DNA of 64,000 nt from Peribacillus sp044761985 (GTDB lineage Bacteria; Bacillota; Bacilli; Bacillales; DSM-1321), in assembly GCF_044761985.1 (NCBI RefSeq), contig NZ_JBIWDK010000001.1, positions 372,001-436,000 of the forward strand, given 5' to 3'. A program made the translations under genes and the position numbers. A model generated the notes under the pieces. The model was given only the letters and a program-made list of their open reading frames with translations, ran no database searches and was not told the origin of the DNA. Below, in pieces: positions 1-8,864 of the stretch; the stretch's first letter is position 1; each line of letters starts with the position of its first letter.

Positions 1-2
1 CA

Positions 3-767
3 GGGGTGAACGTCAATCAGCGTCTTGCGGAAGCGTTGAGTAGTTCGGGGAAATTCGAGGAGGCCCTTCCTTACTTCGAGAAGGCCTTAGATGGTAGCGT
101 CGAAATCAATACGCTATTTGAATACGCCTTTACTGCCTTCCAAGCTGGTCTATATGAAACTGCCGTGCGCAAGTTTATCGAACTGAAGGAAATAGACCAT
201 GAGTACCATTCCCTCTACTTATACTTAGCAAAAAGCTATGAACATCTAGAGGATCTTGATAAGGCTTTGAATACGGTTAAGGAAGGCATCAAGGCAGATG
301 AGTTCAATAAGGAACTATATTTCTTCGGTGGTAAAATCGCCTTGAAAAGCGGTTTGGAGGATGAAGCGGAAAACCTATTCAAAGAGGCTTTGGCAATCGA
401 TCCCGGCTACTTAGAAGCTGCCCTTACCCTACTGAAGCTCTATATGCATAATGAAAGGTATGAAGATATTTTAGAATGCATTGGTGAGGTAAGGAGATAT
501 GGCGAGGATGATCCACAGTTTGAATGGATAGCTGCTGTCTGTTATCAAAAAACAGAGCAATATAAAGAGTCATTAACCAGCTATGGTAAAGCATATAATT
601 CTTTCAGAGACAATCCGGATTTTCTGGAGGATTACGGTTTCTTTTTAATTGAAGAAGGAGACAGCGCTACTGCTAGAGAAGTATTTAACAAGCTGCTCGT
701 AATAAATCCGGCAAATGATGAATATGCGATGATTTTGGAACGTTTAGGTGAAAGTTCAGGGCTATAA
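3..767 (+). CDS. ypiA: TPR-repeat protein YpiA, 5'-truncated by the window edge
   Basis: Tetratricopeptide-repeat protein, a cytoplasmic helical scaffold that binds other proteins; its partner is not known to me. The visible 253 residues are a run of 34-residue-type repeats with typical spacing of small and aromatic residues (for example A..LSSSGKFEEALPYFEKAL near the start and IDPGYLEAALTLLKLY mid-protein). The reading frame is open to the first base and the family member in B. subtilis is longer (about 420 residues), so the true start lies upstream; the GTG at position 6 is not likely to be the start. It ends 28 bases before the ypiB start, so the two are probably cotranscribed. Identity is supported by position ahead of ypiB, ypiF and qcrABC. 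Confidence 0.8.
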   Translation, partial: GVNVNQRLAEALSSSGKFEEALPYFEKALDGSVEINTLFEYAFTAFQAGLYETAVRKFIELKEIDHEYHSLYLYLAKSYEHLEDLDKALNTVKEGIKADEFNKELYFFGGKIALKSGLEDEAENLFKEALAIDPGYLEAALTLLKLYMHNERYEDILECIGEVRRYGEDDPQFEWIAAVCYQKTEQYKESLTSYGKAYNSFRDNPDFLEDYGFFLIEEGDSATAREVFNKLLVINPANDEYAMILERLGESSGL

Positions 768-795
768 AAAAATAGTAAGACAGAGGAGGGAATTC

Positions 796-1347
796 ATGGT
801 GGCTACCCCTGTTTCTGTAAATGAGAAAAAGGATTTTATTCGGTGGTTTTTAAATCATTATCAACTTAAAAGAAGAGAATGTGTTTGGATTTTAAATTAT
901 CTAATGAGTCACGACCAATTAATGAAAAAGGTCCATTTTGTAGAGAATGCACAATATTGTCCCCGTGGTCTTATCATGTCTACCCATTGTGTGGAGGAAG
1001 TGCCTTTCAGATTTTATAAATCCAATATCATGACAACCGATGCAGAGAAATCTTTTCATGATATTCGATTGAATCGGGATGAGGATATCTATATCCAGCT
1101 AAATTTCAAATCAGCTTATTCGTCTTATCAATACGCCGCAGTATTGGAAAATAACCCGTTCATGCCAAAATCAACAGCCGCTAATGAAAAAGATCAGCTA
1201 CTTGCTGAGCAGTTTTTAGAGAAGAGTATGCTTCATTTCGAGAGAGACCGAATACTCAAGGCAATCGATGAAGCGTTGGATAAACATGATGAACAAGCTT
1301 TTAAGGATTTAACGGAACAACTCAATCAACTAAAAGTACTGGGATAA
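796..1347 (+). CDS. ypiB: UPF0302 / IDEAL-domain protein YpiB
   Basis: Cytoplasmic protein of 183 residues, family UPF0302 with a C-terminal IDEAL domain. Function is not established. The N-terminal part carries the aromatic FIRWFLNHYQL and ECVWILNYL segments; the C-terminus has an exact IDEAL signature (AIDEALDKHDEQAF). I place the start at the ATG at 796 because AGGAGGG lies 5 bases upstream; a GTG further upstream at 748 would overlap ypiA and lacks a ribosome site. A strong hairpin terminator follows at 1357, so ypiA-ypiB appear to form a transcription unit. The gene order ypiA-ypiB-ypiF-qcr is as in B. subtilis. Confidence 0.88.
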   Translation: MVATPVSVNEKKDFIRWFLNHYQLKRRECVWILNYLMSHDQLMKKVHFVENAQYCPRGLIMSTHCVEEVPFRFYKSNIMTTDAEKSFHDIRLNRDEDIYIQLNFKSAYSSYQYAAVLENNPFMPKSTAANEKDQLLAEQFLEKSMLHFERDRILKAIDEALDKHDEQAFKDLTEQLNQLKVLG

Positions 1348-1356
1348 ATTGCAAAG

Positions 1357-1390
1357 ACCTTTCCTGAAGCAGGAAAGGTTTTTTATTTTT
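1357..1390 (+). terminator. Rho-independent terminator after ypiB
   Basis: A 10-bp perfect stem (1357-1366 with 1370-1379), a 3-base loop and a long T-rich tail directly follow the ypiB stop codon. Confidence 0.9.
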
Positions 1391-1516
1391 ATTTTTTTAA
1401 AAAATATGGTTAAAAACTACATTTTTATGAATACTAGGGGTATATGGTAAAGATATTACGATAAATGGTACAATGAAAAGGAGTTGATTCGATAAAGTGG
1501 GAGTGGAGTAAAGAAT

Positions 1517-1969
1517 ATGAAGTGGTCAGCAAAAGAATTGGATATGTATATCCATGCAAAAGAGTTTGTGGATACGGCATTAATACCATTGGTTCCCCTC
1601 TCTTTTGGAGAACAAATGAAACAGTCAGGTTCGAATAACGAATTCATTACTATTTTGAGTATGGAAATCGAAAAGCAAATGAAGGGCAGAATGCTTTTAA
1701 TGCCAACATTTCACTACCTAAGTGATGAGGAGGACAAGCTTTCCATTCTAAAGCGTTGGTCTGAAAAACTGGAAGCAAACAACTTTAAGCATGTATTTTT
1801 CCTTACATCGGATATCGAGTGGAAAAAGAATGAATTGGAATTGGAGCATCATTTGGTTTGGATTCCTGCCATCCCGCTTGAAAATTTAGAAAATGCCCAA
1901 GCTAGGGCTATGATTAGCCAACAAGTCAATCAAATTCTAGACATATTTACTCATTACTGGAAAAGCTAA
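1517..1969 (+). CDS. ypiF: DUF2487 family protein YpiF
   Basis: Protein of 150 residues matching the Bacillus YpiF/DUF2487 family, of unknown function. It starts with MKWSAKELDMY, is soluble with no signal peptide or membrane segment, and contains W-rich and acidic stretches (SDIEWKKNELELE). It stands between the ypiB terminator and the qcrABC promoter region, the same place as in B. subtilis. The start ATG has a modest GGAG site about 8 bases upstream. Length fits the family (about 149 residues). I cannot give a biochemical role. Confidence 0.8.
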   Translation: MKWSAKELDMYIHAKEFVDTALIPLVPLSFGEQMKQSGSNNEFITILSMEIEKQMKGRMLLMPTFHYLSDEEDKLSILKRWSEKLEANNFKHVFFLTSDIEWKKNELELEHHLVWIPAIPLENLENAQARAMISQQVNQILDIFTHYWKS

Positions 1970-2030
1970 TAAAATAAGGGTTTTTTTCATTTTTTGACAC
2001 ATAGTTGCCACCTTTTGGGTTTTACAAATA

Positions 2031-2059
2031 TTGACCTTGGGAAATTATTGATATATCAT
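2031..2059 (+). promoter_or_regulatory. Candidate sigma-A promoter for qcrABC
   Basis: TTGACC (2031-2036), a 17-base spacer, then TATCAT (2054-2059), about 80 bases before qcrA. The match to the vegetative consensus is good at -35 and fair at -10. Assignment is by inspection only. Confidence 0.5.
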
Positions 2060-2138
2060 GGAAATGTCCTAGTTTTATAGTGTTGCTATTTAGTGGTCCA
2101 ATGGGCTCTCAATATAGTAATAGAGGGGGGGAAAACGC

Positions 2139-2645
2139 ATGAGCAAACATAATGTTTCACGACGTCAATTCCTTAATTACACACTTACTGGCGTTGGTGG
2201 ATTTATGGCGGCCGGTATGTTGATGCCTATGGTTAGGTTTGCAATTGATCCAGTACTATCAGCTGATAAAGGCGGGGATTACATTGCAACTAAGCAGAAG
2301 GTAAGCGAACTGACTACAGAACCAGTCCGAGTTGATTTTAGCTTTAAGCAGGTCGACGGGTGGTATGAGTCTGAAGAAACAAACACAGCTTGGGTTTATA
2401 AAACGGATGATGGGAAGTTAGTTGCACTATCTCCAATTTGTAAGCATTTAGGTTGTACGGTAGCGTGGAATACGGATAAATCTAATCCAAACCAGTTCTT
2501 CTGTCCTTGTCATTATGGCAGGTACACGAAAGATGGCATGAACGTGAAAGGGACACCACCGATTTCACCTTTGGATGTCTTTGACACGAAAGAAAAAGAC
2601 GGAATTCTTTATTTAGGTCAACTAAAACCGCACGGGGAGGCGTAA
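2139..2645 (+). CDS. qcrA: Menaquinol:cytochrome c reductase Rieske iron-sulfur subunit QcrA
   Basis: The 2Fe-2S subunit of the bc complex, which passes electrons from menaquinol to the cytochrome c domain of QcrC on the outer face of the membrane. The two Rieske boxes are intact: CKHLGC (residues 101-106; ligands C101 and H103) and CPCH (122-125; ligands C122 and H125), with C106 and C124 placed for the structural disulfide. The N-terminus has a twin-arginine-like SRRQFL motif followed by a hydrophobic anchor (about residues 14-33), consistent with Tat-dependent insertion known for Bacillus QcrA. A G-rich ribosome site precedes the ATG. qcrB follows after 3 bases, so qcrA-B-C is an operon. 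Confidence 0.97.
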   Translation: MSKHNVSRRQFLNYTLTGVGGFMAAGMLMPMVRFAIDPVLSADKGGDYIATKQKVSELTTEPVRVDFSFKQVDGWYESEETNTAWVYKTDDGKLVALSPICKHLGCTVAWNTDKSNPNQFFCPCHYGRYTKDGMNVKGTPPISPLDVFDTKEKDGILYLGQLKPHGEA

Positions 2646-2648
2646 ACA

Positions 2649-3323
2649 TTGCTAACAAAGTTATATGACTGGGTGGACGAGCGTTTAGACATTACGCCGT
2701 TATGGCGGGATATTGCTGACCATGAGGTTCCGGAACATGTTAACCCTGCGCATCATTTTTCTGCATTCGTATATTGTTTTGGTGGGTTAACTTTCTTTAT
2801 CACGGTCATTCAAATTTTGTCAGGTATGTTCTTGACGATGTATTATGTACCCGATATCAAGAATGCTTGGGAATCGGTTTATTATTTACAAAACGAAGTG
2901 GCCTTCGGTCAAATTGTCCGTGGCATGCATCACTGGGGAGCAAGTCTAGTTATCGTTATGATGTTCTTACATACTCTTCGTGTCTTCTTCCAGGGAGCTT
3001 ACAAAAAACCGCGCGAATTGAACTGGATGGTTGGCGTATTAATCTTCTTTATTATGCTGGCATTGGGTTTAACAGGATACTTATTACCATGGGATATGAA
3101 AGCGCTATTTGCAACAAAAGTTACACTGACCATTGTCGAATCGGTACCTTTAATGGGACCGGCACTTAAGACATTGATAGCAGGAGACCCAACAATCGTT
3201 GGTGCACAGACATTGACTCGATTCTTCGCGATTCATGTATTCTTCCTTCCTGCGGCATTATTTGCATTATTGGCGGCTCATTTCTTAATGATTCGTAAGC
3301 AAGGTATTTCAGGTCCACTATAA
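2649..3323 (+). CDS. qcrB: Menaquinol:cytochrome c reductase cytochrome b subunit QcrB
   Basis: Cytochrome b6-type subunit (224 residues) with about four membrane helices. Heme-ligand histidine pairs are visible at H94/H108 and H196/H211, with the spacing expected for cytochrome b6. Cys43 (in VYCFGG) matches the residue that binds an extra heme covalently in Bacillus QcrB. The protein ends in the conserved RKQGISGPL. Translation starts at a TTG with GGGAGG about 8 bases upstream; the first residues (LTKLYDWVDERL) match the family, which supports this rare start. The C-terminal half of a full cytochrome b is in QcrC, the split arrangement known from Bacillus and b6f complexes. Confidence 0.97.
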   Translation: MLTKLYDWVDERLDITPLWRDIADHEVPEHVNPAHHFSAFVYCFGGLTFFITVIQILSGMFLTMYYVPDIKNAWESVYYLQNEVAFGQIVRGMHHWGASLVIVMMFLHTLRVFFQGAYKKPRELNWMVGVLIFFIMLALGLTGYLLPWDMKALFATKVTLTIVESVPLMGPALKTLIAGDPTIVGAQTLTRFFAIHVFFLPAALFALLAAHFLMIRKQGISGPL

Positions 3324-3377
3324 AAGAATATGGAACAAGAATCATAAAAACCTTTTCATAAAGGAGGGGATCATTCA

Positions 3378-4145
3378 ATGCATCGTGGGAAAGGTATGAA
3401 ATTCGTAGGCGACTCGCGTATTTCTGCGAACCGTAAACCGAATATTCCGAAAGATTATTCTGAATATCCTGGGAAAACTGAAGCATTTTGGCCGAATTTC
3501 CTTTTAAAGGAATGGATGGTCGGAGCAGTATTTTTAGTTGGCTATTTATGCTTGACAGTTGCACATCCGTCCCCATTGGAAAGGATAGCCGATCCGACAG
3601 ATACAGCGTACATTCCGCTGCCTGACTGGTATTTTCTATTCCTTTACCAATTACTTAAGTATACCTATGCTTCAGGTCCGTACAATGCAATTGGAGCCAT
3701 GGTTATACCAGGTTTAGCTTTTGGAGCATTGCTTCTGGCACCGTTTTTAGATCGCGGTCCTGAGCGTAGTCCAGCTAAACGCCCATTTGCTGTAGGGTTT
3801 ATGTTATTAGCCATTGCTGGAGTGTTTTATTTAACATGGGAATCGGCGGCCCATCACGATTGGGAAGCTTCTAAAAAGCAGGGGGCCATCGTAGAAGGTG
3901 CTGACATCGATAAAGATAGTGATGGTTATAAGCTTATGGATTCAAGCGGATGTATAAGCTGTCATGGAGCAGAATTGACAGGTGGGGCAGGAGCACCTAG
4001 CTTGATTGACACCGGTTTAACTCCAGAAGAAGTTTCTAAAATTGCTGTCAAAGGTCAAGGGGCAATGCCAGCTGGTATGTTCAAAGGTTCTGATGAAGAA
4101 TTGAAGACATTGGCTGAATTCGTTTCTGGTTTATCAGCAAAATAA
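3378..4145 (+). CDS. qcrC: Menaquinol:cytochrome c reductase cytochrome b/c subunit QcrC
   Basis: Fusion of a subunit IV-like domain (membrane helices about 46-62, 105-122 and 138-153) and a C-terminal cytochrome c domain. The quinol-site motif is PDWY (82-85), the Bacillus version of PEWY. The heme c motif is CISCH (192-196), and M230 or M234 is the likely sixth ligand. This subunit completes the split cytochrome b and carries electrons on to oxidases such as the ba3 enzyme encoded at 45.9-48.0 kb. AAGGAGGGG precedes the ATG. A 14-bp hairpin terminator follows the gene, closing the operon. Confidence 0.97.
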   Translation: MHRGKGMKFVGDSRISANRKPNIPKDYSEYPGKTEAFWPNFLLKEWMVGAVFLVGYLCLTVAHPSPLERIADPTDTAYIPLPDWYFLFLYQLLKYTYASGPYNAIGAMVIPGLAFGALLLAPFLDRGPERSPAKRPFAVGFMLLAIAGVFYLTWESAAHHDWEASKKQGAIVEGADIDKDSDGYKLMDSSGCISCHGAELTGGAGAPSLIDTGLTPEEVSKIAVKGQGAMPAGMFKGSDEELKTLAEFVSGLSAK

Positions 4146-4182
4146 ATGCAGGTAGCATTTGTTTTTCGCTACTGCTGAATAA

Positions 4183-4217
4183 AAATGGCTGACAACTCTG
4201 TTGTCAGCCATTTTTAT
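4183..4217 (+). terminator. Rho-independent terminator after qcrC
   Basis: A 14-bp perfect stem (4183-4196 with 4200-4213) with a 3-base loop and a T run. It ends the qcrABC operon. Confidence 0.92.
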
Positions 4218-4305
4218 TGAATGGAATGACAATTTAAAAGAAAAACTTGGATTTGGAGGATAGAATCTGTAATATGAATATATAGAGAATGCGAGGGAAA
4301 AGTGG

Positions 4306-4902
4306 ATGAATGTGATTTATAGTTGGTTTGCGCATCGGCAAGTACTTGTTTTATTGTTAATAGTGAATGTATTCGGAACGGCATATGGATATTATTGGTA
4401 TGGTTATCAATTAGCTGAAACACCTGCTATCTTTTTACCATTTGTACCTGATAGCCCAACGGCTTCTTTGTTTTTTTCACTTGTATTAGTAGGATTTCTA
4501 CTCAAGAAAAACTTTGGTTTCGTGGAAGCCTTGGCAATCATGACTTTATTCAAATATGGTATTTGGGCCGTTGTGATGAACGTACTTACTTTATTGACGA
4601 CCGGCACATTGCCAATAGAAGGCTATATGTTAATGGCATCCCATTTAGGGATGGCAATTCAGGGGATATTATACGCACCATTTTACAGAATAAAACCTTG
4701 GCATTTAATTTTGGCCGGAATCTGGACCATACATAATGATATAATCGATTACGTTTTTAAGATGATGCCCAGCTATCGTGATTTATTTGAGTATATGGAT
4801 ATGATCGGTTATTTCACGTTTTGGCTCAGTATATTGTCCATTTTCGTTGCTTGGTATTTCGGATACAGAAAAGGGAGATTTACGCTTTCTTTCATAAAGT
4901 AA
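4306..4902 (+). CDS. ypjA: DUF1405 multi-spanning membrane protein YpjA
   Basis: Integral membrane protein of 198 residues, of the DUF1405/YpjA family; function unknown. About six hydrophobic segments are visible (for example VLVLLLIVNVFGTAYGYYWY near residues 13-32 and a last one ending at FVAWYFGYRKGR). A charged tail ends the protein. It stands alone between the qcrC terminator and a weaker hairpin at 4906. The start has GAGGGAAA about 8 bases upstream. Position after qcrC and before ypjB is conserved with B. subtilis, so a link to respiration has been suspected, but nothing in the sequence shows it. Confidence 0.82.
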   Translation: MNVIYSWFAHRQVLVLLLIVNVFGTAYGYYWYGYQLAETPAIFLPFVPDSPTASLFFSLVLVGFLLKKNFGFVEALAIMTLFKYGIWAVVMNVLTLLTTGTLPIEGYMLMASHLGMAIQGILYAPFYRIKPWHLILAGIWTIHNDIIDYVFKMMPSYRDLFEYMDMIGYFTFWLSILSIFVAWYFGYRKGRFTLSFIK

Positions 4903-4905
4903 AAA

Positions 4906-4944
4906 TGACCTTGTTCATAATTAAATGGGCAAGGTTATTTTTTT
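4906..4944 (+). terminator. Probable terminator after ypjA
   Basis: An 8-bp stem with one G-T pair (4906-4913 with 4930-4937), a 16-base loop and a run of seven T. It is weaker than its neighbours. Confidence 0.6.
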
Positions 4945-5016
4945 ATCATGAACATGGTCTACTCATGTTTTTTTGCTCATATCGTTTTAGTAGAGATATG
5001 AGGAGGGACGAGTATC

Positions 5017-5802
5017 ATGTTGAAAAAATTCATCTTAACCACTGCCCTTTTATTTTCCGTCTTGAATTTCCCTGTTTATGCACAATCCTCTTCAAATTTG
5101 GAGAAGTTGGACAACATTTCGGATAAAGCTCTCGAAATGGCCAAGTTGAAGCGATATGATGATTCAGAAAAGATGCTGACATTTTTTTCTGATCAGTTTA
5201 TAAAAAAGACTGCAATAGAGCAAATTCTTGATATGGACGAACTTCGAATCATTACCGTTGCTCATAATGAAGCATTGATGACGATAAAGGATAGTAGTAA
5301 GGGAGATTCCGAAAAGATTAATTCCGTCACTAAGTTTAGACTTGTAATGGATGCAGTTAAGTCTACGCATCAACCCCTCTGGACTGAAATGGAAGATCAA
5401 ATGATGAATTCTTTTAGACAAACGAAAGACGCGGCAACCAATCAAGATGCCATCACTTTTAATGATCAATTGAACTTATTCCTCTCGCAATATGAAATGA
5501 TTTATCCCAGTTTAAAAGTGGACCTTTCCAGGGAAACAATTCAACAGTTGGATACCCGAATTCAGTATATGGATCAATATCGTCCTGAAGTGATTAGGAA
5601 AGGTGGAAATCAAAAAGAAATGGAAGACCTGCAGGATGAATTGACGGCTGTCTTTGAGGAAATGGGAGAAGACGATTCAGACCCCTCCTTATGGTGGGTG
5701 ATCATTTCAACGGGCAGTATAATAATTATGACGCTATCCTATGTAGGTTGGAGAAAATATAAGGGAGATCGTGAAAAGCCAACCAAGGAACGTAATGATT
5801 GA
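5017..5802 (+). CDS. ypjB: Sporulation protein YpjB (secreted, membrane-anchored)
   Basis: Spore_YpjB family protein of 261 residues. A signal peptide (about residues 1-22, ending PVYAQ) is followed by a largely helical extracytoplasmic domain. A C-terminal membrane helix (about residues 226-244, WWVIISTGSIIIMTLSYVGW) is then followed by a charged cytoplasmic tail. The family is linked to sporulation in Bacillus; the molecular function is unknown to me. An AGGAGGGAC site precedes the ATG. It lies 214 residues' worth of sequence downstream of ypjA in the conserved ypjA-ypjB order, but a hairpin separates the two, so it probably has its own promoter. Confidence 0.82.
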   Translation: MLKKFILTTALLFSVLNFPVYAQSSSNLEKLDNISDKALEMAKLKRYDDSEKMLTFFSDQFIKKTAIEQILDMDELRIITVAHNEALMTIKDSSKGDSEKINSVTKFRLVMDAVKSTHQPLWTEMEDQMMNSFRQTKDAATNQDAITFNDQLNLFLSQYEMIYPSLKVDLSRETIQQLDTRIQYMDQYRPEVIRKGGNQKEMEDLQDELTAVFEEMGEDDSDPSLWWVIISTGSIIIMTLSYVGWRKYKGDREKPTKERND

Positions 5803-5888
5803 AAGGCGCTACCCTGAAGAACACTATATTTGACATGACCGTCCCGTATCCATAGAATAAAAGTAATTATAGTTCTTAGGAGGAAACC

Positions 5889-6563
5889 ATGTATTTCATT
5901 TATTTGGCGATTATCATCTTAATCCCGATTTACGCACAAATGAAAGTGAAGAGTACGTATAAAAAGTACTCTCAAGTGCCTGCTTCATCAGGTATGAATG
6001 GTGCAGAGACTGCTAGGGCCATTCTCGACCAAAATGGTCTCTACAATGTAAGAGTCGAAGAAACACCAGGCATGCTATCCGATCATTACGATCCAAGAGA
6101 TAAGACAGTACGCTTATCCACAGATAACTATCATGGACATTCAGTTGCTGGTGTAGCTGTTGCAGCCCATGAAGTTGGACATGCGATACAAGATAAGGAA
6201 GCTTATGCATTCTTGCGGATTCGTCATGCGTTAGTCCCAGTCGCAAACTTTGGTTCGAATATTTCCTGGATTTTAATTTTAGTCGGTATGTTTGCGAACA
6301 TACCAGCTTTATTATTAGCGGGTATCGTATTCATGGCTGCAGCTGTATTATTTCAGGTAGTCACTCTGCCAGTTGAGTTTAATGCTTCCTCACGGGCAAT
6401 GGATCAACTTGTTTCCGTTGGAGTCATCCGAAATGATGAAGAGAGAGAAACGAAAAAAGTGTTAAGTGCTGCCGCGATGACCTATGTAGCTGCTGCTCTT
6501 GTAGCTGTACTCGAATTAGTTCGCCTTCTGCTTATGTACACAGGTATGAGGGAAGAAGATTAA
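5889..6563 (+). CDS. Membrane zinc metallopeptidase, YugP type
   Basis: Putative neutral zinc metallopeptidase (Zn_peptidase_2 / YugP family), 224 residues. The HExxH motif is HEVGH near residue 97 (AAHEVGHAIQD). A second conserved element, LPVEFNASSRA, supplies the usual downstream Glu. There is an N-terminal membrane anchor (residues 1-17), hydrophobic helices at about 116-155 and a C-terminal one near 196-218. Substrate is unknown. The start has TAGGAGG 8 bases upstream. In B. subtilis the named yugP is elsewhere, so I do not assign the symbol; position next to ypjB is common in other bacilli. A strong terminator follows. Confidence 0.85.
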   Translation: MYFIYLAIIILIPIYAQMKVKSTYKKYSQVPASSGMNGAETARAILDQNGLYNVRVEETPGMLSDHYDPRDKTVRLSTDNYHGHSVAGVAVAAHEVGHAIQDKEAYAFLRIRHALVPVANFGSNISWILILVGMFANIPALLLAGIVFMAAAVLFQVVTLPVEFNASSRAMDQLVSVGVIRNDEERETKKVLSAAAMTYVAAALVAVLELVRLLLMYTGMREED

Positions 6564-6564
6564 G

Positions 6565-6601
6565 AAAAGGCATGATTTCATTTTGAAATCATGCCTTTTT
6601 C
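6565..6601 (+). terminator. Terminator between the zinc peptidase gene and ypjC
   Basis: A 16-bp perfect stem (6565-6580 with 6584-6599), loop TTT, with A-rich and T-rich flanks. It can act in both directions for the two convergent genes. Confidence 0.88.
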
Positions 6602-6656
6602 AATCTCTACATTCACGTACGAACTACAGGGATATTTCAAGGATCATCCGAAAGCG

Positions 6657-7529
6657 TTATCGTATTATTGGATTTTTGTTTTCATCTAACGTAAAACCTT
6701 CTCCTAGAACGTCATGTACTTCACTGACAGACACAAAAGCATGGGGGTCGACTGACGTTATAGCACTTTTTAATCGGACAAGTTCATTTTTGGCAACGAC
6801 ACAATATAGAATTTCACGATTGTTTTTTGTGAATGAACCATAGCCTTTCAAGACTGTTACCCCCCGATCCATGTCATGCATGATCCTTTCAGCAATTTCT
6901 TCATTTTTCTCACTGATAATCATGGCTCCTCTTGCAGCGTAGGCACCTTCTTGCATAAAGTCGATGACGCGCGCCCCTATGAATACGGCTACGAGGGTAT
7001 ACATCGCTTCTCGATAATCCAAATAAGTTAAAATGGAAAGACCAATGACGACCGCATCGAATATAAACATGGTACGCCCCATCCCCATCCCTAAATAACG
7101 ATGAGCAAATTGGGCAATAATATCAACTCCGCCCGTCGTTCCGCCATACCGGAATATGATGCCCAGGCCAACACCGACAAAGACCCCTGCAAACAAGGCA
7201 ACCAGCATTAAATCTTGGCCAAGATTTATTTCAAACTGATACCTTTCAAAAATCCAAAGCCAAGCCGATAAACCGACAGTGCCAACGATTGTATAAAAAA
7301 AAGAAGTTCGGCCCAAGTATTTCCAACCAACGAAGAAAAGGGGAATATTTAATATCAAATTGGAATATGACGGATTTAAACCAATGAGTTGATATATAAT
7401 CAAGGTAAGACCAGTGAACCCGCCTTCTGCCAAGTTATTTTGCATATTGAAATGGACAAGGCCGAATGCAAAAATTCCAGCTCCAATTAGGATGAACAGG
7501 ATGTTTTTCACTTTTAAACCGTTTAGCAT
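6657..7529 (-). CDS. ypjC: YitT family membrane protein YpjC (DUF2179)
   Basis: Member of the YitT/YpjC family, 290 residues. The N-terminal two thirds hold about five to six membrane helices with glycine-rich loops (GGFTGLTLIIYQL, RYGGTTGGVDIIAQF). The last 85 residues form the soluble DUF2179 domain (GAMIISEKNEEIAERIM, GYGSFTKNNREILYCVV). A transport role is often suggested for the family but is unproven. The gene is divergent from ypjD and convergent with the peptidase gene. The ATG at 7529 has TGGGGGTC upstream. Length equals that of B. subtilis YpjC. Confidence 0.85.
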   Translation of the reverse strand: MLNGLKVKNILFILIGAGIFAFGLVHFNMQNNLAEGGFTGLTLIIYQLIGLNPSYSNLILNIPLFFVGWKYLGRTSFFYTIVGTVGLSAWLWIFERYQFEINLGQDLMLVALFAGVFVGVGLGIIFRYGGTTGGVDIIAQFAHRYLGMGMGRTMFIFDAVVIGLSILTYLDYREAMYTLVAVFIGARVIDFMQEGAYAARGAMIISEKNEEIAERIMHDMDRGVTVLKGYGSFTKNNREILYCVVAKNELVRLKSAITSVDPHAFVSVSEVHDVLGEGFTLDENKNPIIR

Positions 7530-7699
7530 GTCTAGAGACCCCCAAAACGTATGTATTCAAGTAATTTACTTATTATAACCAATTAACCATTTGTGAGCAA
7601 TTAATTACGGTGGGCGTATCGGTTGTCATCTCTTGCACTTTTAGCTAACATGGAGTAGAAATAAATATTTGTAATCGAATATCAAGAATGGGTGACAAA

Positions 7700-8053
7700 A
7701 TGGAACAGAAAACGATTCAACAAATGCAAGCTGAGGTCGATCAATACATAGGACAATTTAAAGAAGGATATTTTAGCCCATTGGCCATGCTTGCACGCAT
7801 GTCAGAGGAGCTCGGGGAACTTGCAAGAGAAGTCAATCATTACTATGGCGAAAAACCTAAAAAATTGACTGAAAAAGAAAATACAGTTGAAGAGGAATTG
7901 GGGGATATGTTGTTCGTGATGATCTGTTTTGCTAATTCCCTTGGCATTGATCTACAAAAATCGCATGATATGGTCATGCATAAATTTACAACCCGGGATA
8001 AAGACAGATGGACAAAAAAAGATGAGAACGTAGGGGGAATGAAGGATGAGTGA
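7700..8053 (+). CDS. ypjD: MazG-like nucleotide pyrophosphohydrolase YpjD
   Basis: All-alpha NTP pyrophosphohydrolase, probably cleaving non-canonical or excess nucleoside triphosphates to monophosphates in the cytosol. The metal-binding pattern of the MazG fold is present: SEELGELAREV, then EEELGDMLFVM. I choose the ATG at 7700 (117 residues) because GGTGA ends 4 bases before it; the in-frame ATG at 7688 has no ribosome site, though it cannot be excluded. The gene overlaps dapB by 8 bases and opens the operon ypjD-dapB-mgsA-bshB1-bshA-cca-birA. Confidence 0.9.
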   Translation: MEQKTIQQMQAEVDQYIGQFKEGYFSPLAMLARMSEELGELAREVNHYYGEKPKKLTEKENTVEEELGDMLFVMICFANSLGIDLQKSHDMVMHKFTTRDKDRWTKKDENVGGMKDE

Positions 8054-8846
8054 AGTGAGAGTGATTGTTGCGGGGCCGCGTGGCAGAATGGGAAATGAAG
8101 CGGTGAAATTGGTACATCGCACAGATGGATTTCAATTAGCCGCTGTTATAGATCGTAAGTTTAATGGAGAGAACTTATCTACTATCGAGGGGTTCAATGG
8201 CATTGAGGCACCAGTGTATTCAGATATTAATGAATGCTTTTCCAAGGTGGAAGCAGATGTATTGATTGATTTAACAACACCGGAAGTTGGGATGTACCAT
8301 ACAGAAACAGCCTTGAACCATGGTATTCGCCCTGTTGTAGGTACGACAGGTTTTTCTAAATCGGATTTAGAGAAACTGGATTCTTTGACTAAGGAAAAAG
8401 GCATTGGTTGTATCATCGCACCCAATTTTGCGATTGGCGCAATCTTGATGATGAAGTTTTCACAAATGGCAGCCAAATACTTTCCGGATGTTGAAATTAT
8501 TGAAATGCATCATGATCAAAAATTGGATGCACCTTCCGGAACTGCCTCAAAAACGGCAGATATGATAGCGGCAGTCCGCGAAACAAAAGAACAAGGGCAT
8601 CCAAACGAGAAAGAGACGATTCAAGGGGCTCGAGGAGCCAAGATCGATGGCATGCATATCCACAGTGTACGCCTTCCAGGACTTGTTGCCCATCAACAGG
8701 TACTATTCGGGAGCGATGGGGAACTCTTGACGGTACGCCATGATTCATTTAACCGTGCATCATTCATGACAGGAGTAAAGCTTGCTGTGGAAACAGTCAT
8801 GAAACTCGATGTACTTGTTTATGGCTTGGAAAATATTATCGAGTAG
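8046..8846 (+). CDS. dapB: 4-hydroxy-tetrahydrodipicolinate reductase
   Basis: Reduces 4-hydroxy-tetrahydrodipicolinate with NAD(P)H in the diaminopimelate/lysine pathway, which feeds peptidoglycan and, through dipicolinate, the spore core. The nucleotide-binding loop is GPRGRMG (residues 10-16). The catalytic signature EMHHDQKLDAPSGTA (153-167) contains the active-site histidines and Lys159. Length 266 is normal. The start overlaps the end of ypjD, and mgsA follows after 18 bases. Confidence 0.97.
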   Translation: MSEVRVIVAGPRGRMGNEAVKLVHRTDGFQLAAVIDRKFNGENLSTIEGFNGIEAPVYSDINECFSKVEADVLIDLTTPEVGMYHTETALNHGIRPVVGTTGFSKSDLEKLDSLTKEKGIGCIIAPNFAIGAILMMKFSQMAAKYFPDVEIIEMHHDQKLDAPSGTASKTADMIAAVRETKEQGHPNEKETIQGARGAKIDGMHIHSVRLPGLVAHQQVLFGSDGELLTVRHDSFNRASFMTGVKLAVETVMKLDVLVYGLENIIE

Positions 8847-8864
8847 GGATTAAGGAGGCGTATT

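Noticed and set aside
7700..8053. MazG-type protein as part of a toxin-antitoxin system
   Set aside because: It is the house-cleaning pyrophosphohydrolase YpjD in its conserved operon, with no toxin partner.
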